A stretch of 64,000 nt of DNA, from assembly GCA_905160935.1 (NCBI GenBank), contig CAJHZI010000195.1, positions 233,501 through 297,500 of the forward strand. The letters are read 5' to 3'. A program made the position numbers and the translations under genes. Shown one piece after another: positions 43,312-57,148 of the stretch. Under the pieces are notes generated by a model. The model searched no databases and was not told the DNA's origin. It saw only the letters and a list, made by a program, of their open reading frames with translations. Source of the stretch: Enchytraeus crypticus. Lineage: Eukaryota > Annelida > Clitellata > Enchytraeida > Enchytraeidae. Position 1 is the first letter of the stretch, and each line of letters starts with the position of its first letter.

Positions 43312-46300
43312 TTAATATTACTCCTGGGTGTGAAGAACCCCAGGTTTGATAAAAGCAATTCGCGCAATACATGCTGAAAATACAATACGCAATACATGGT
43401 GTTATTATTATCATTATTATTACTACTACTACTATTATTACCTAACATTAATATAATATATTCAAAATATGACAACAAAGTACAAGGTCGTGAAATAGCT
43501 AAGATGAACAAGACAAATAGAAACAATACAGTAGGAGAGTAATTGTTATGTTAAGGCTTAGTGTTAACTAACATAAAGCAGTTGAAATAAAAATGAACTG
43601 ACTACTAGAAATTTTACCTTGCAGAGTCGATCAGCCACGCTATAGGGAGCCGCCCCACCGTAGTACCAATAGCATTTATTTCCAAACAGCTTCCAGCCTG
43701 GGTAGCATTTACCTGCAATAGCAATGCACTCGAATTCACTGCTAAGCTATTGTTCAGTATATAGCAATCGCCAAAATACAATTAAAATAAAAGTTTTCAC
43801 AAATTTACAGCAGCATTTCCCAGCCCTTAAATCTGTTGTCTTAGTAGATTTATCTAGAGCAGAAAGATATCCATACAACTCCGAATACAGAAAGAATTTA
43901 TATACCAAACTACATACAAAATAGAGGTTTAGAGTACTCTCGATTCGAGGTAAATCGTGCTTCAACAAGTTAGGTTGAAATATAGGATTATGACGTTAGG
44001 TTGAAATAGACGTTATGGTTGTTATGGTTGGTTGAAATAGACTTTAGGTTGAACTATAGGATTTGCACAACCTATTGCACCTTTTTTCATTTTGTTCGTC
44101 GGCTTGGATTTGTTCCCCAGTGCTCGATGTTGTCGTGGAGAAAAGTATCACTCTGTCACTCTAATTAGTAACGTAACGTAATAGAATTTTTTTGTATTTC
44201 AGACTCAAGTAGACTCTGCTATAGCTACTAATTATGGTATTACCGAACAGAGCTATGGCTTTTTTATGGTATCCTCTTTTGTATTGTTATTTGTTTATCT
44301 AACTACATGCACGTTCCTATTGTTTGTATAATCAGTGCTGTATGAACAAATAAACGATAATAAAAAAACTGTAGTTGCTGCTGGACAGTAATGAAGCAGA
44401 CCTTGCAGTATAGATTGATTAGTCAGCATGAACGGTACGTAGTCGACGCCGATCATATTATCATCATCCCTTCTCTCCCAAATCCTCCCCGCCACGTACG
44501 ACTGTTCCCCCCGCCCCCACCAGTTGTTCTGAGCCTGAATAGTCGGGTACATGCCGTCCAGATATCTGAAACAACAAATAATGTTCACCTCATCATCATC
44601 ATCTTCTCGTTTTCCTACGATAGATATACTTTATTTTCAAGGAAATCACAATGTCATTGTACATTAATGCTAAGGTTAAGTTCAAATTAACGTCAGTTTC
44701 CTGCTCGTATAGATGTCAGTGATGGCGAGAGCACTGGATTTAAATCAAATAAACTGGGCATACAGACCCGGATATGGACTTTTACTCTTGAATCCCAGTT
44801 TAACTAAGGTTGGGATGCGAATAGACGTTATAACGTTAAATATGTTTATTTACATTACACAAATAATATTGAGATAATTTCAATAGTACTGATATATTAA
44901 TAATATTTTTTTAAACTATTTGAAATACAAATGTAGTTGACTATTTCGTACATTTTATACAAGCTCTTTACGACGTGTATAATGATAGTCTATCAGTTTC
45001 AGTATAAAATGCTAAAATTAACCAATTACAATAGAGGGCATCTCCAAAAAGGTCAATTTAATTTAAATATTATTTGATAACAACTTAGTAAGAAAGGTGA
45101 GCAAATTTAGCTATTGATGATTTTATTGAAACTATATGGTATATTTCTAGAGACGCACATATAGCAAAACGGATGATTTCACTACGAATAACTACCTAAT
45201 TAAACGAAATTGAGGCCAGTGCGATTTGTTAATATTTATCTTAGAGACACAGCGACTAGTAATTCTGCCGATTAATAAAATAAAATACTAAATTAACTTC
45301 TAAAGATTAACATAATCTATAGCTAATCCATCCACAATTTAATCTTGAAAATTAATTTGTGGATTAGCTACTAAACCATCACAACAAACCTCTAAATGAT
45401 ACTTCTATCATTGCCTACAGTCTTATAATTTTAGGAAAATGCAACTAACATAATCAGCAAAACCAGTGTCTTAAATGTTAATATACTCTGCAGTTAATTG
45501 ATTTCTACCAGATTAATTTAGACAAACAAAATAATACATCAACAAAATAATACTTTCGCGTTAAACAATAAATGTTGTAAATAACGTTTGTTATCTGTAG
45601 TTTACAGTTAAAATTAACAATTCACTAACAAACTACTTTGCATCAGGAGTAAAACAAAAGGAATGGAAACGAAATGTCAGAAGAGATTATTGACAAACTT
45701 TGTTCTGTTGAAGGTCGTCATCTCGTACACGTTGAATGGATTGACGATAAAATTCTCCGAGAAGTAGAATTTGGCCGACTTTAAAAAGATTGTACTGCGG
45801 TTGTATGAGTTCGCCCAATTGTCGTAAATAGCGTTCTGTACATATCGCTGATTTATCGATACCTGTAGGATTGATCAATCAATTCAATATATGATTAATT
45901 GATCTATTACGATACCAATCGATTTAACAACAATATAAATGTCAGCCCACACCAAAAACAACACCTACAGCAACAGCAACCATAATAACATCCACAACAA
46001 CGTAGCATTGCAAAAAAAGTTCCCTAAAAACAATTAGCAGAATAATAACAATAATAATAATAACAATAATAATAACAATAATAATAATAGACTACGACGA
46101 GGCTCTTAGGCAATGCTTATGCGCCGTTATCAACGCAGATTTGTCTGTTTTGCAGTGGCAGCAAGCCAGTCTACCGGTGAGCATGGGTGGTCTTGGAATT
46201 CGTCTTGTTTCCCATATCGCGCCTTCAGCCTTTTTGGCATCAGCGATGGGAACGAGGCAGTTGCAAGACGCCATCCTTCATAAGTGCTCCCTTTCTGCCG

Positions 46301-49300
46301 ATAGTTCCATTGACGTTGCGTTGTCAGTTTGGTCCAAAAGCCTCACCTCCAGTGCTCCACCTTCTACCTCAGTCAGTAGCCAGAAATCATGGGACCGTCC
46401 TATAGTGGATCGGATTTATAACAGTCTGTTAGAATCCCAGTCCAATGCAGTAGACAGAGCACGACTCCTAGCTGTATCAACTAAAAGAAGCAGCGACTGG
46501 CTTCACGCTCTCCCTGTTGCTTCTTGTGGGCTATTTTTAGACAATGAGGCGATTCGAGTAGCCGTTAGTTTCCGTTTAGGGGCGAAAACTTGCGAGCCTC
46601 ACATGTGCCCTGCGGTCATGAAGTCGACGCTTTAGGTCTCCACGGCCTCTCCTGCAAACGAAGCTCAGGTAGAATGTCTCGCCATCACAATTTAAATGAC
46701 ATAATATGGCGAGCACTTTCGAGAGCAGGCATCCCTTCCTCTAAGGAGCCAAGTGGGTTGTCCAGATCAGACGGCAAGCGTCCGGACGGCATGACTTTAG
46801 TGCCCTGGTGCAACGGTAAATGTGCCGTTTGGGACGTCACGGTCATTGACACTATGGCAAACTCCTACCTGAATACGACTTCAGTCACAGCCGGTGGTGC
46901 TGCTGTTCATGCCGCCTCTAGGAAGTTGGATAAATACCGTGATCTGTCCTTAGGATATGAAGTTGTTCCGGTGGCTATTGAAACCATGGGCCCGATGAAT
47001 CCCGAAGGAGTTGACTTTATTAATGGCATAGGCAGACTTATTGCAGAGCAAACCGGCGATAAGCGAGAGACATCTTTTCTTTGGCAAAGGCTTTCCATGA
47101 CTTTGCAAAGATTTAATGCAGTCTGCTTCAACAATTCTTTTAAGCCGATTGATGACCTCGAGTAGCCGGGCGGCGATTCAGCACGTATTGCTTGAATCGT
47201 TTTTATCAAACCCCAGGTTCTTTACACCGGGGTAAAATTTAAAAAAGAAAAAAAAAATAAATATAATAATAATAATAAAGGTTTAACGTCCGTTTCCTCA
47301 TCCAGGGATGATGTCAGGGACGTCCCCAACAGCACACATCACTACAGATCAATTCACCCAGACCAATCTGCAAAGGAAATGTGCTGAGGAGAAGTAAGAT
47401 CCTAAACGAAAGCCAGTCCGGTGATCAAAAATGGTCAGGGTAGATTGATTATGTCTACGGTGAGAATGTTGAAAGAGAAGAACACGAGCGAAGATTAGCA
47501 GGTAAAGAGTTTCAGATTGCGGGTGCTGTGTAAGAAAAAGAACGTCTGCCCAATGATGTGAGAATATTTGGAACAGAGAGAAGATTGGCATCGGTGGAAC
47601 GAAGTGAACGTGAGGGACGATAGGGAAGAAGATCTTCAGATAAGTAACAAGGCTTGCCAAATCGCAGAGTTTTGAAAGTTAATAGAGCTATTTTATATTT
47701 TATGCGTTGATTAGGCCTAATAGGCTTATTCAACGTTGAATAGGCCTATGTATTGCAGTAAAAAATGAAACTGTACATGACAGAAGGTCAAAATAAAATC
47801 CTAAATAAGTCTGGATCAATCGCATCTGTAGGAAAGATTAAATATAAACAGAAACTAGAAGGTGAGAGAACAGAAAATTTCTATCAACATTTTTGTAATG
47901 AAAATGTTATATATTACAAAACGAGGATTTATTCAAACAATACTGCGTTTAAAAAGTTTAACAGATACACTTCGCAATGCAGTGCGGTAAATACCACGCT
48001 GTAGCAATATAATAGTAAAATTACATTTCTTATTTAAGAAAACATCCGATATTACGAATCCAATTAAATAATAATGAGACTAATTCTAATAAAATCCGTG
48101 AAACAGTCAAATTTTGTCAAGTGAGCATCCTGGGACTGGTTTCAACCAAGGAGTTCTCTTTGATGTTCCGCCATGAAACTCTACTTTTCGTAAAACAGAA
48201 TAATTTCAAAATTTTGAAACCCGTTCATTTAATTCTTTATCAAATGTCTCTCATCACAAATGAACAGCAACCTTAATGTCAAAAGCTTTATAGTTTAAGT
48301 CTTAATTTTTCTTTATAAATACCATTAAAATTAAACTAACCATTAATGAACAAGCCTATAAACATTTCATCTTTATAAATATTTCTATAAACTTCCAACT
48401 TTCTGTATTGACTATTTGAAAGAAAACTGAACGGCCTACCATTTCTAGCACAGAACCGTTGATGATACACTGCGCGGTGTTGTTGTAGACGACGTTGCTA
48501 CTGAAGTTGAGTTGTACGCCAAAAGCAGCGAATACGTTCCTAAAGCCGACGTCGTTGAACGCTATGTAGTTGTTACGTACGTCAAAACCTTGGAACTGGT
48601 GACCTGTTCAAGCAAAGAAATGATACCACGGGATAGGTCTTAATCACCAGAAACAGGTACGGATACAGTACGGGTAAAGATGATTATGCAAACGATATCT
48701 TCTACTACTGCACTGCCCAGCATATAACTCTTTTAACCAATTCTATTCTCAGCCTTCCTTTTCATCTCTATATTTGAATTTGTAACAGATCATATGGCAT
48801 CCCATGTCCTTTTCTGCTTCAACTCTTTCCTCTTGCATTCTTCCTTCTGTTACATCCCTCAACAAACTATCCCTCGTTATAATAAGTCCTACCAGCTTTT
48901 CTTTCTATTTTTTATCTCACACGAAAAAAAATTAGAATCGTGCCAACTTAGAAACAACCAACTTTTCTAGAAAAGCAGCAGAAGAGAAGTAAATTAAGAA
49001 TGTCTCTCTTTTTGACTCTCCATCTTAGTGCACTGCCTACTGGCAGGTCCATGGTATACAACGCCTCAACTCTTCTCCATCTTCTGTTTTCCTCTTCATG
49101 TCAACATGTGAATGGATCTTGAAATCGCCTAACATCTTAATCTCAGTCTATCAAAATTGTTAGATTTTATTGAGGGTAACGTCAACAAGTGCATTACAGT
49201 GAGTACTGTCATCTATGTCAGCATCTAACATATTTATGTTATCTTTAAATTGTTAAAAAACGCTAATTGATTAAAAATGGTAACAAATCAAAACGGATTC

Positions 49301-52300
49301 GATCACGGCCACGAATACCCACCTTCAAGATGCATTGGCTCGCCGTGCGTGTTATATACGATCACGTTATTGGTGATGTTAGAGTAGAGCGATACTTCGT
49401 TGTCCTTCGTCGTTGTGTTAACAGATATACCGCCAGCACATCTCACTATATAATTATTCGCAATCGTCATCATTCGGGTGTTTTGTATGTACACGTCGAC
49501 AACACCCGGGAACGTATTGTTAAGAACCCGCCAACCACAGTTCTCGATGTAGTTGCTTTCAAAGTTCAGCCGGATGTTGTTTTCTCCAACGTTCTGGAAA
49601 AAGAATCCTCCGCCGATGTTGTTCGTGATGAGGTTGTTGGTGATTTTGTGTGAGTTGCCCGGACCTAATCAATTAGTCACGTTCAATATCAATAATAGAA
49701 ATCAATCGATAAAGTCAATCAATAATGGAAATCAATCGATAGCAGTCAGTTAATTAAAGAATATGCTAAGAAACAGAAAGAAGAACTGGATAGAACATGT
49801 TCTAAGAGTGGATTATTTGCTTAAGAAAGAATGAAGGGGTAGCGAGATAGAAGAAGACCGAGACTTGGCATGATTTGATAAATTATTTGTAAGTGGAAAT
49901 TGAAAAGAAAGGCAGAGGATGGAAATACTGGGCGGAGTTGGATGCCATGATCCTGTCGCTAGGCAGTAAGTACACTAACATATAAATCAGTCGGTTGATA
50001 AATAACATTTCAATTAATATAAGCTAATTCTCTGCAGCTGCCGAACTTAGTTTATATCTATTTGGCCGAGTGTTAGTTAGTTAGCACTCTCTGTGGTATA
50101 ATGCATCATAAAGATGATATAAATCCGACAAGCAATCAATTACTTAATAAATGCAACTCTTAAACTATCCTTCAGTCAATAACAACATTTTAGAAATTCA
50201 GAGAAAAGGGAAAACATCAATCCTCTAGTCAGGCATAGAAAGATACTAAATTAACTAGCATTAACTGATACTAATATTACATTAATATTACAGAAATTAA
50301 TACTGATATTATATTAGTTAATACATTATTAATTCACCAAAAGGCAGTATACGAAACAACAAACGCGTTTGAATCACTATAAAAATAGGAAGAGACGTTT
50401 TACTTAGTTTAAACTTTATTAATGTATCAAATATTGCAAAAAATTATAGTCAAAAAATTATAATAAATCAGAGTCATATTAATAAATTAGTAATCATATA
50501 AATAAATACTATCTATAACATTAAACAGCAGTCATAATATGATGATAGTCATATACAAGTAAACGGGTAGTTATATTAAATAAAAGTCATAATAATAAAT
50601 GACATAATAAAAGTCATAATAATAAAAGATAATCATTTAAAATTATAGTTATATTAAATACTAACATAACTATACTTGTATAATATTAAGTGAAAGGCAT
50701 AACAATAAATGACATAGTTAAACGTTATATTAAGTAAAAGTCATATTAATAAATGGCAATCATAATAATACATGAAAATCATATAAAGGAGAATCATCAT
50801 CAGCTTCCCTTGAATCCCAGTTTAACTAGGCTGAAGATTAGGCTTTGTAAGTTAAATTTGTTAGTAATTTCTGGAGTTTTGGCTTTCATAAACCGAATGC
50901 CCTTTCTGACGTTGTTATGGATCTTAAGTGTTTGTCATACTTTGCAAAAACGTGCAGCAGAGTTTATAGTTATATTAAATAAAAGTCCTAATAATGAATG
51001 ACAATCAAAATAATAAATCATATAGATCATTGGAATAAATATATTATATCAAGATTTATATGGCCTCCTTGGTTACATGTCGCGAAATGAACTGACCCAG
51101 AAACGAAGATTGATCTAGGTCAGGTCACTTGCTTCCTATTGGTTGAAATTTTGGGGTTCGCAATGGTCATATAAGTCAAAACAATGGCAAATTTCGACTA
51201 ACCATAGTCAGGTCGCCAGATGGGGGAGAGAGGGAGAGTCACCACCTCGGCTATGAAACCGTAGTTACCAAACGCCGGCGACCCGGTCACCCTGATTCCC
51301 ATGGTGTCGTAGTAGGTCGACGTCTTGTAGAGCATCTTCGTGTCCATCAGTGTGCTGTTAATCGTTATCTTACCGATCAACATCTGCGGGTCAAAGTACT
51401 CGCCGTTGTACATCTCAACCGTGTTCTCAAACTTTGTGTCGTTGTAGAGCTGCATCTGAAAAAGTAGGTCAAGGTAAAAATGTAGGTCAAATCAGGTCAG
51501 GGTAAAAAGGTAGGTCAAATCAGTATATGAATCATATTATTATCTTACTTTTTATTCGTCTAGTTCAGTGGTTCCTATCCTGTTTAACTCTAACAACCCA
51601 CAAGATTTTTTGCTTTCAGGTGCAACCCCCGAATTTCTTTAGTACTTTGATGCTATACTTTGTTAATGTATTTTGTGCACTTTGCTAGTTTTTGGATTAC
51701 TTTGCCGTACGTAGTAAGATACACGAATATTAATATAAATATTCGTTGACGTTTTTACAGCACAACATAATGCCAGGTAGTGAACTCTCTGATTTGGTCG
51801 TCCAGGGACTCATCGATAGGTCGCAAGCCACGGGTTGGGAACCGCTGCTCTAGTTAGGCCCTACATGACAAAATGCATGTGATTACAGACGTTTCTGACT
51901 TATTTGAAGTTTTTGTAGTTTTTGCTATGTCCCCATATCCACCATGATTATTACTAGCGGCGGTTTTGTAAGAGCGCCGGTTGCAGCTAGAGCAGATATA
52001 AGAATAATCTGCAACATCCCGGAGTTTTTATTCGAAGCTATCGGCAGCAGTATTAAAAGGAGTTCGTTAAGAGTTAAAGTTAAATTTGTCCAACCAAATA
52101 CTAACCGATTTCAACGTTACCTAACTTCACCACACTCTACCAAATCAATGCTCTAAACACAGCCCCAATCTTTTTCTTAATATTTGAATCAATGCGTCGA
52201 TGGTGCATTGATCTTGAAAGGAGGCCATCAGTTAGAACATGTACCAGATACCAGTACCAGTTCCTGGGCTTGTCCGTCACTGATATCGCTTTCGAGTGAG

Positions 52301-55300
52301 GAACCTGACGTTAACCTTAGCTTTACCAGCTTTTACCATGTACCTGCCAAACCACTAAAGAGTGAAAGATAAAAAGAGCAGTAGCTAACTAACCTGAAGG
52401 AATCTTATTCCAACCACTTTCCTCGGTTCTTTACTACGAATGACCTTGATGCAGTCGATCGTCTCGAAGTCGTACTTGTAGTAGAGCAGCAGTCGATCAA
52501 CCACAAACACCAACTTCTCCGTGGTGCACATTCTGATCAGTCCCAGCACGTCGTAGGGTACGCCATTGTCTATCAGGGGCACGAAGAGTGACTGCGGCAG
52601 GTCAGAGGAGGCCCCGCTAAGGACCATCACGCTCACGGCGTATCCATTGTTATTCTGAATCTCGTTATTTCTCACCAGAAATCGATCCATCGGCGCTATA
52701 AAGTCGTAACCGTGGGCGTCGCAGTTATGGATTCGAACGGATTCGAATTCCGGGACTCGGTAGACGGATTGGACGGCTGCTACGCGGTCGTCGTGCAGGA
52801 TTCCCGCTCCGTAGATATCCGCGTAGTAGACGGCGGAAAATCCCGGAGTGATCGCGCCGAATTCGGCAGTGGTCGTAGAAAACCTGATGTTACCCCAGTA
52901 GTCGTATTCCTCAGGGAGATTCCTCGCCCCGCACCGAATGAAGACGTAGAGACGGTTGAGCATGTCCTCATAAAGGTTGTAGTTTATACGATGTCGACAC
53001 TGATTCAGCGTCGGTTCACTACCGTCGCAGATGAGATTTTCCCGCCAGAACCATTCGATCACCTGTTCGTGCATCTTGGGATATCCCAGAACGAAGATGT
53101 CGTAGTAGGCGTTGGTGGTTACGATGACGTTGGTGTATTCTTTGCCCATTGTCCTGCACGCCGCCTCGGCCGTTCTTTCGTTGAAAGATCTGTCGCAGAC
53201 TATCGACCACTGCTGCTCCGTGGTATTGTAAATCTCCAGGAACCCTTCGTCGGCATCCTTTCCGCCAACCAACTGAAGTTGATATCCGAGACTTGGATCG
53301 ACATCGGGATGAGAAATCACTCCAGATTTCGGAGCAGTGGCAGCGATTCTCCGCACACGGCTGAACGCCAGTTCGGTTAAATCAGTAGTGTCTCTCTTAA
53401 CGCGCTGAGTTTCGTACTGAGATTTGGGAATGGGTCCCAACTTTACTCGATTATCAGGCTCACCGTTGATAACGAAAGAGCCAAGGACTAGGATGCCAAT
53501 GCTGGGGTAAAACTGGATTTCAACTCCGGCGTCGATGATCAGAGATACGCCGTCCATGACTGTTAGATCCCTCGACACGATGTACGGTGTGGAGCGTTTA
53601 GTTAACTGCAGATTCTCTGTAATTCTCCCTCCGATCGGTAGATTTAGATCAAGAATCGGTATGAACTTCTGCCCGACAAAGACTCGAGAGTTGAAATTAT
53701 CGTTCAGCAGATAGGGAAAATATTCCGCTATCGCAAAATTATTCCAGTCGTCGAAATCGAATATTTTTCTACGTATCTGCTGCTGATCCACAGTGCCCCA
53801 GTAGTTTTCCGTTACATCGAGGTAGTTTTCCAGAAGAGAAGAAGTCTGACCTCCCAGCAGTTCAAAATCCAGCGAATTCGAGAAGAGATTGCGATTGATC
53901 GTCATATTCTGAAGACCTCGGACGCCCAGAGTGTAGGATGTGGGTCTGCTGATGGGAATTCTTTCGGTGGAATTCAACGGAGGAGGCTTTTGATTTCTCT
54001 TCAGAAGATTGTAGGAGAAGGTGGCGTCCACCCAGCGAGTGTAGGGCGTGTGGCTGTTCATGTGGAACAAGACGATGTACGCTCCGATGTTCTCGGTGAA
54101 CTCGTTGTTCTGCATCTCAAACTCCTTCTCTGTTCCCGATATTGTCACACATCCAAGCTGCAACGATGAACAAACGATCATCATTTATTGTACAGTTTTG
54201 CGGTAAGCAAGCGGACAAATATTGCGTTTTGATATTGATTATTTTGTAAAAACTACGAAAGATACGGCTCCTAACCTTTCAACATACATGATTGCGTCCA
54301 GGACACTGAATAATTGATCAACTGTAAGCTACATGAGTCGTAAGAGGCGAACAGACAAGAACGGAGGAAGGCAAATAGAAACCACCTCAGAAGCCCTATT
54401 TTTCCCAAGCTAAAGGCTCAATACAGGAATATATAATGTAAAACCATTTGTGAAGAGATAATGCTTTCATACTGATAAAATTTGTCTGCTATTTTAAGGC
54501 TGATGATTTACTCAGCACAGAGTAAAGCACAATGTGAGTATATGTACCTAGAACCTACCACTTAGCAGAACACTACAAAGAGCGAGAATGAGATACCTTA
54601 CAACGGTTTCCCTGCCACCGATTATTAGCGATACTAGCGTTGCAGTAGAAGCCGTCGATTCTGAAGACGAAGTTGTCGTTATCTTGAAATACGGTCTGAT
54701 TGAAGTTCACACTGTGGTTATACAGTTCCGTATACATCATGTTGACTCGAGGCAGTTCTATAGTAAACCCTCCTTCCTTGTTCCGCTCAAATACGTTACC
54801 GGAAACCTAAAGAAATTGTCAGAAATATTGTCATATTTTAACGTCCCATTCCTCGTCATAGGATGATGTCACGGACGTTAATTTTGTTATTTTTGGCTGG
54901 AGACAGTGGTGATGTCGGTAAGGATCAGTATGTGCGAGGTTCAAATCCAACTCGCCCGTCACTGGCATCGCTTTCGAATGAGGAAACTGACGTTAACATT
55001 AGCTTTACTTATATAAATTCACGTCGGGTTAAAGACAAAGTAAATTACACAGGTGCATTGACCCGCTCATAAGAACATAAGCATGTATTGGCAGGAAACT
55101 GCGAACACACGGGGCTCATATAGTGGTACATACAGTGTAGCATTATCACTACACAACACCCTGTAATAGACAGTGAATGACACATACCGTGAAAAAATAG
55201 AATAGAATAGAAACTATTAATAGAAAGCAAGAATAGAAATAATGTCACATACACAATATCCCATACTGTGATAGATAGCATGTGATTATTACATACTGAC

Positions 55301-55785
55301 AGTGTTAATTATCTGTGATAATTAACACTGTCAGTATTAATTATACTGACCACTGTCAGTATTAATTATACTGACAGTGTTAATTATATAAATATTTGTA
55401 AATTATATAAATACTTTGGACTGAATTTCTGGATTTTGGAATTTGCACCGTTTTTTGACCTTTTTTTGCTCGTCGGCTTGATTTTGTCTCAATAGTGCTC
55501 GATGTTGTCATTGATGACTGTAGCGCTCTAATTGTTGTTATTATTATGATAGACGTAGTAGCCCACAGTCTATAACATAAAGTGAAACAGTGAAATATAC
55601 GAAAGCATAGAGTTTGGCAAAGACATTACGAGAGACAGCCTTACACAATTGTAGTAAAGTTTTGAAATATTTTCATTCCTGTGGACATCCATTTAAAATA
55701 AAGCCGCATAATCTAGCTAATAGTACTGCCATAAGAGTAATAAGAAAAGACATATATACTGGTACATATACTGGCACATATAGTG

Positions 55786-55828
<43 letters not shown>

Positions 55829-55913
55829 GTGTAACATAGAGTGTCACATATGATGGCACATAGTGTCACATACGGTGGCACATTTAGTGTCATATATAGT
55901 GGTACATATAGTG

Positions 55914-55989
<76 letters not shown>

Positions 55990-57117
55990 TTACATAGAGT
56001 GTCACATATGATGGCACATATAGTGTCACATATGGTGTCACATAGAGTGTCACATATGATGGCACATATAGTGTCACATATGACAGCACGTATAGTGCCA
56101 CATATAGAGTCATATATAGTGTCCTATATGGTGGCACATACAGTATGGTTTGTTCTCAATACTAATAAGAATATAAATATCATTTTATTTAGTCATCGTT
56201 AATTTCGATGACATCAAACATATTTAAATGAATTGTAGAATATTTGTATTATTTTATAAAATTAATTAAATGCATAAAACAGACGTGCACTGTAAGCCAA
56301 AATGAAGATTAGCATTACTTTCTTTGAGAAAATTATAGTTGATATTATATAATACTCAAATGACAAAAACGCTCCAATAGAACAACGAAAAGAACAGTTT
56401 ATAAGCCACCACTTAATGTGCCTACTAGAAATGCAAGAAAGGAAACTAGACTAACCTGCCATATCCAGACATTATTAGAGAATTCTATAGTATTGTGCTG
56501 CATGTCGATGCCAAGTCCGTTTTCAGCGAAATAGCAAGACTCTATACTATAAGTTATCTCGGCTACCTTCAGTGTGTGTTGTAGCTCGACAAATGAGGGC
56601 AGGTATAGCAGATTATACCTAAATAAATAAATAATCAAATAAATTAAATAAATACATTGAAGTTGCACAACCTAGCCAGGAAAAGCATCAACTACATTTT
56701 GTGACAGAATGAAACAATTAGAAGATGAAGGCTAAGTCGAACAAAACATTAAACAGAGACTTTTCTACAATAATAATAATAATAATAATAATAATAAAGG
56801 TTTAACGTCCGTTTTCTCATACAAGGGTGATGTCAGGGACGTCATTTTTTAATTGATTTATAGAACATAATGAAATATCATCTAGGAATTGAACTAAATC
56901 AGTTGTGATTATCACTTATTTTTAAATGATAAAAGCACAGGTTGGGCGGAAGGGCTGATGCAAAAATGATCTCAACTTAACACCCACAAATCAGGCACTA
57001 GAACAAAAAGTTATTAATTTACAGGATATGAAATGAAACTACGTCGAAATAATTCAATCATTATTGAAATAAAATTGACAGAATGAAGTCTTTTCGACCT
57101 GACATTAACATTATTAC

Positions 57118-57148
<31 letters not shown>

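Noticed and set aside
46141-47165. Two overlapping ORFs as candidate host genes
   Set aside because: Their joined product is the conserved C-terminal region of a non-LTR retrotransposon, with a truncated 5' end and an A-rich tail.
52712-53380. 222-aa plus-strand ORF
   Set aside because: It lies antisense to the SRCR-coding part of bark-like exon H, has no recognisable domain, and is explained by the codon bias of the real exon.
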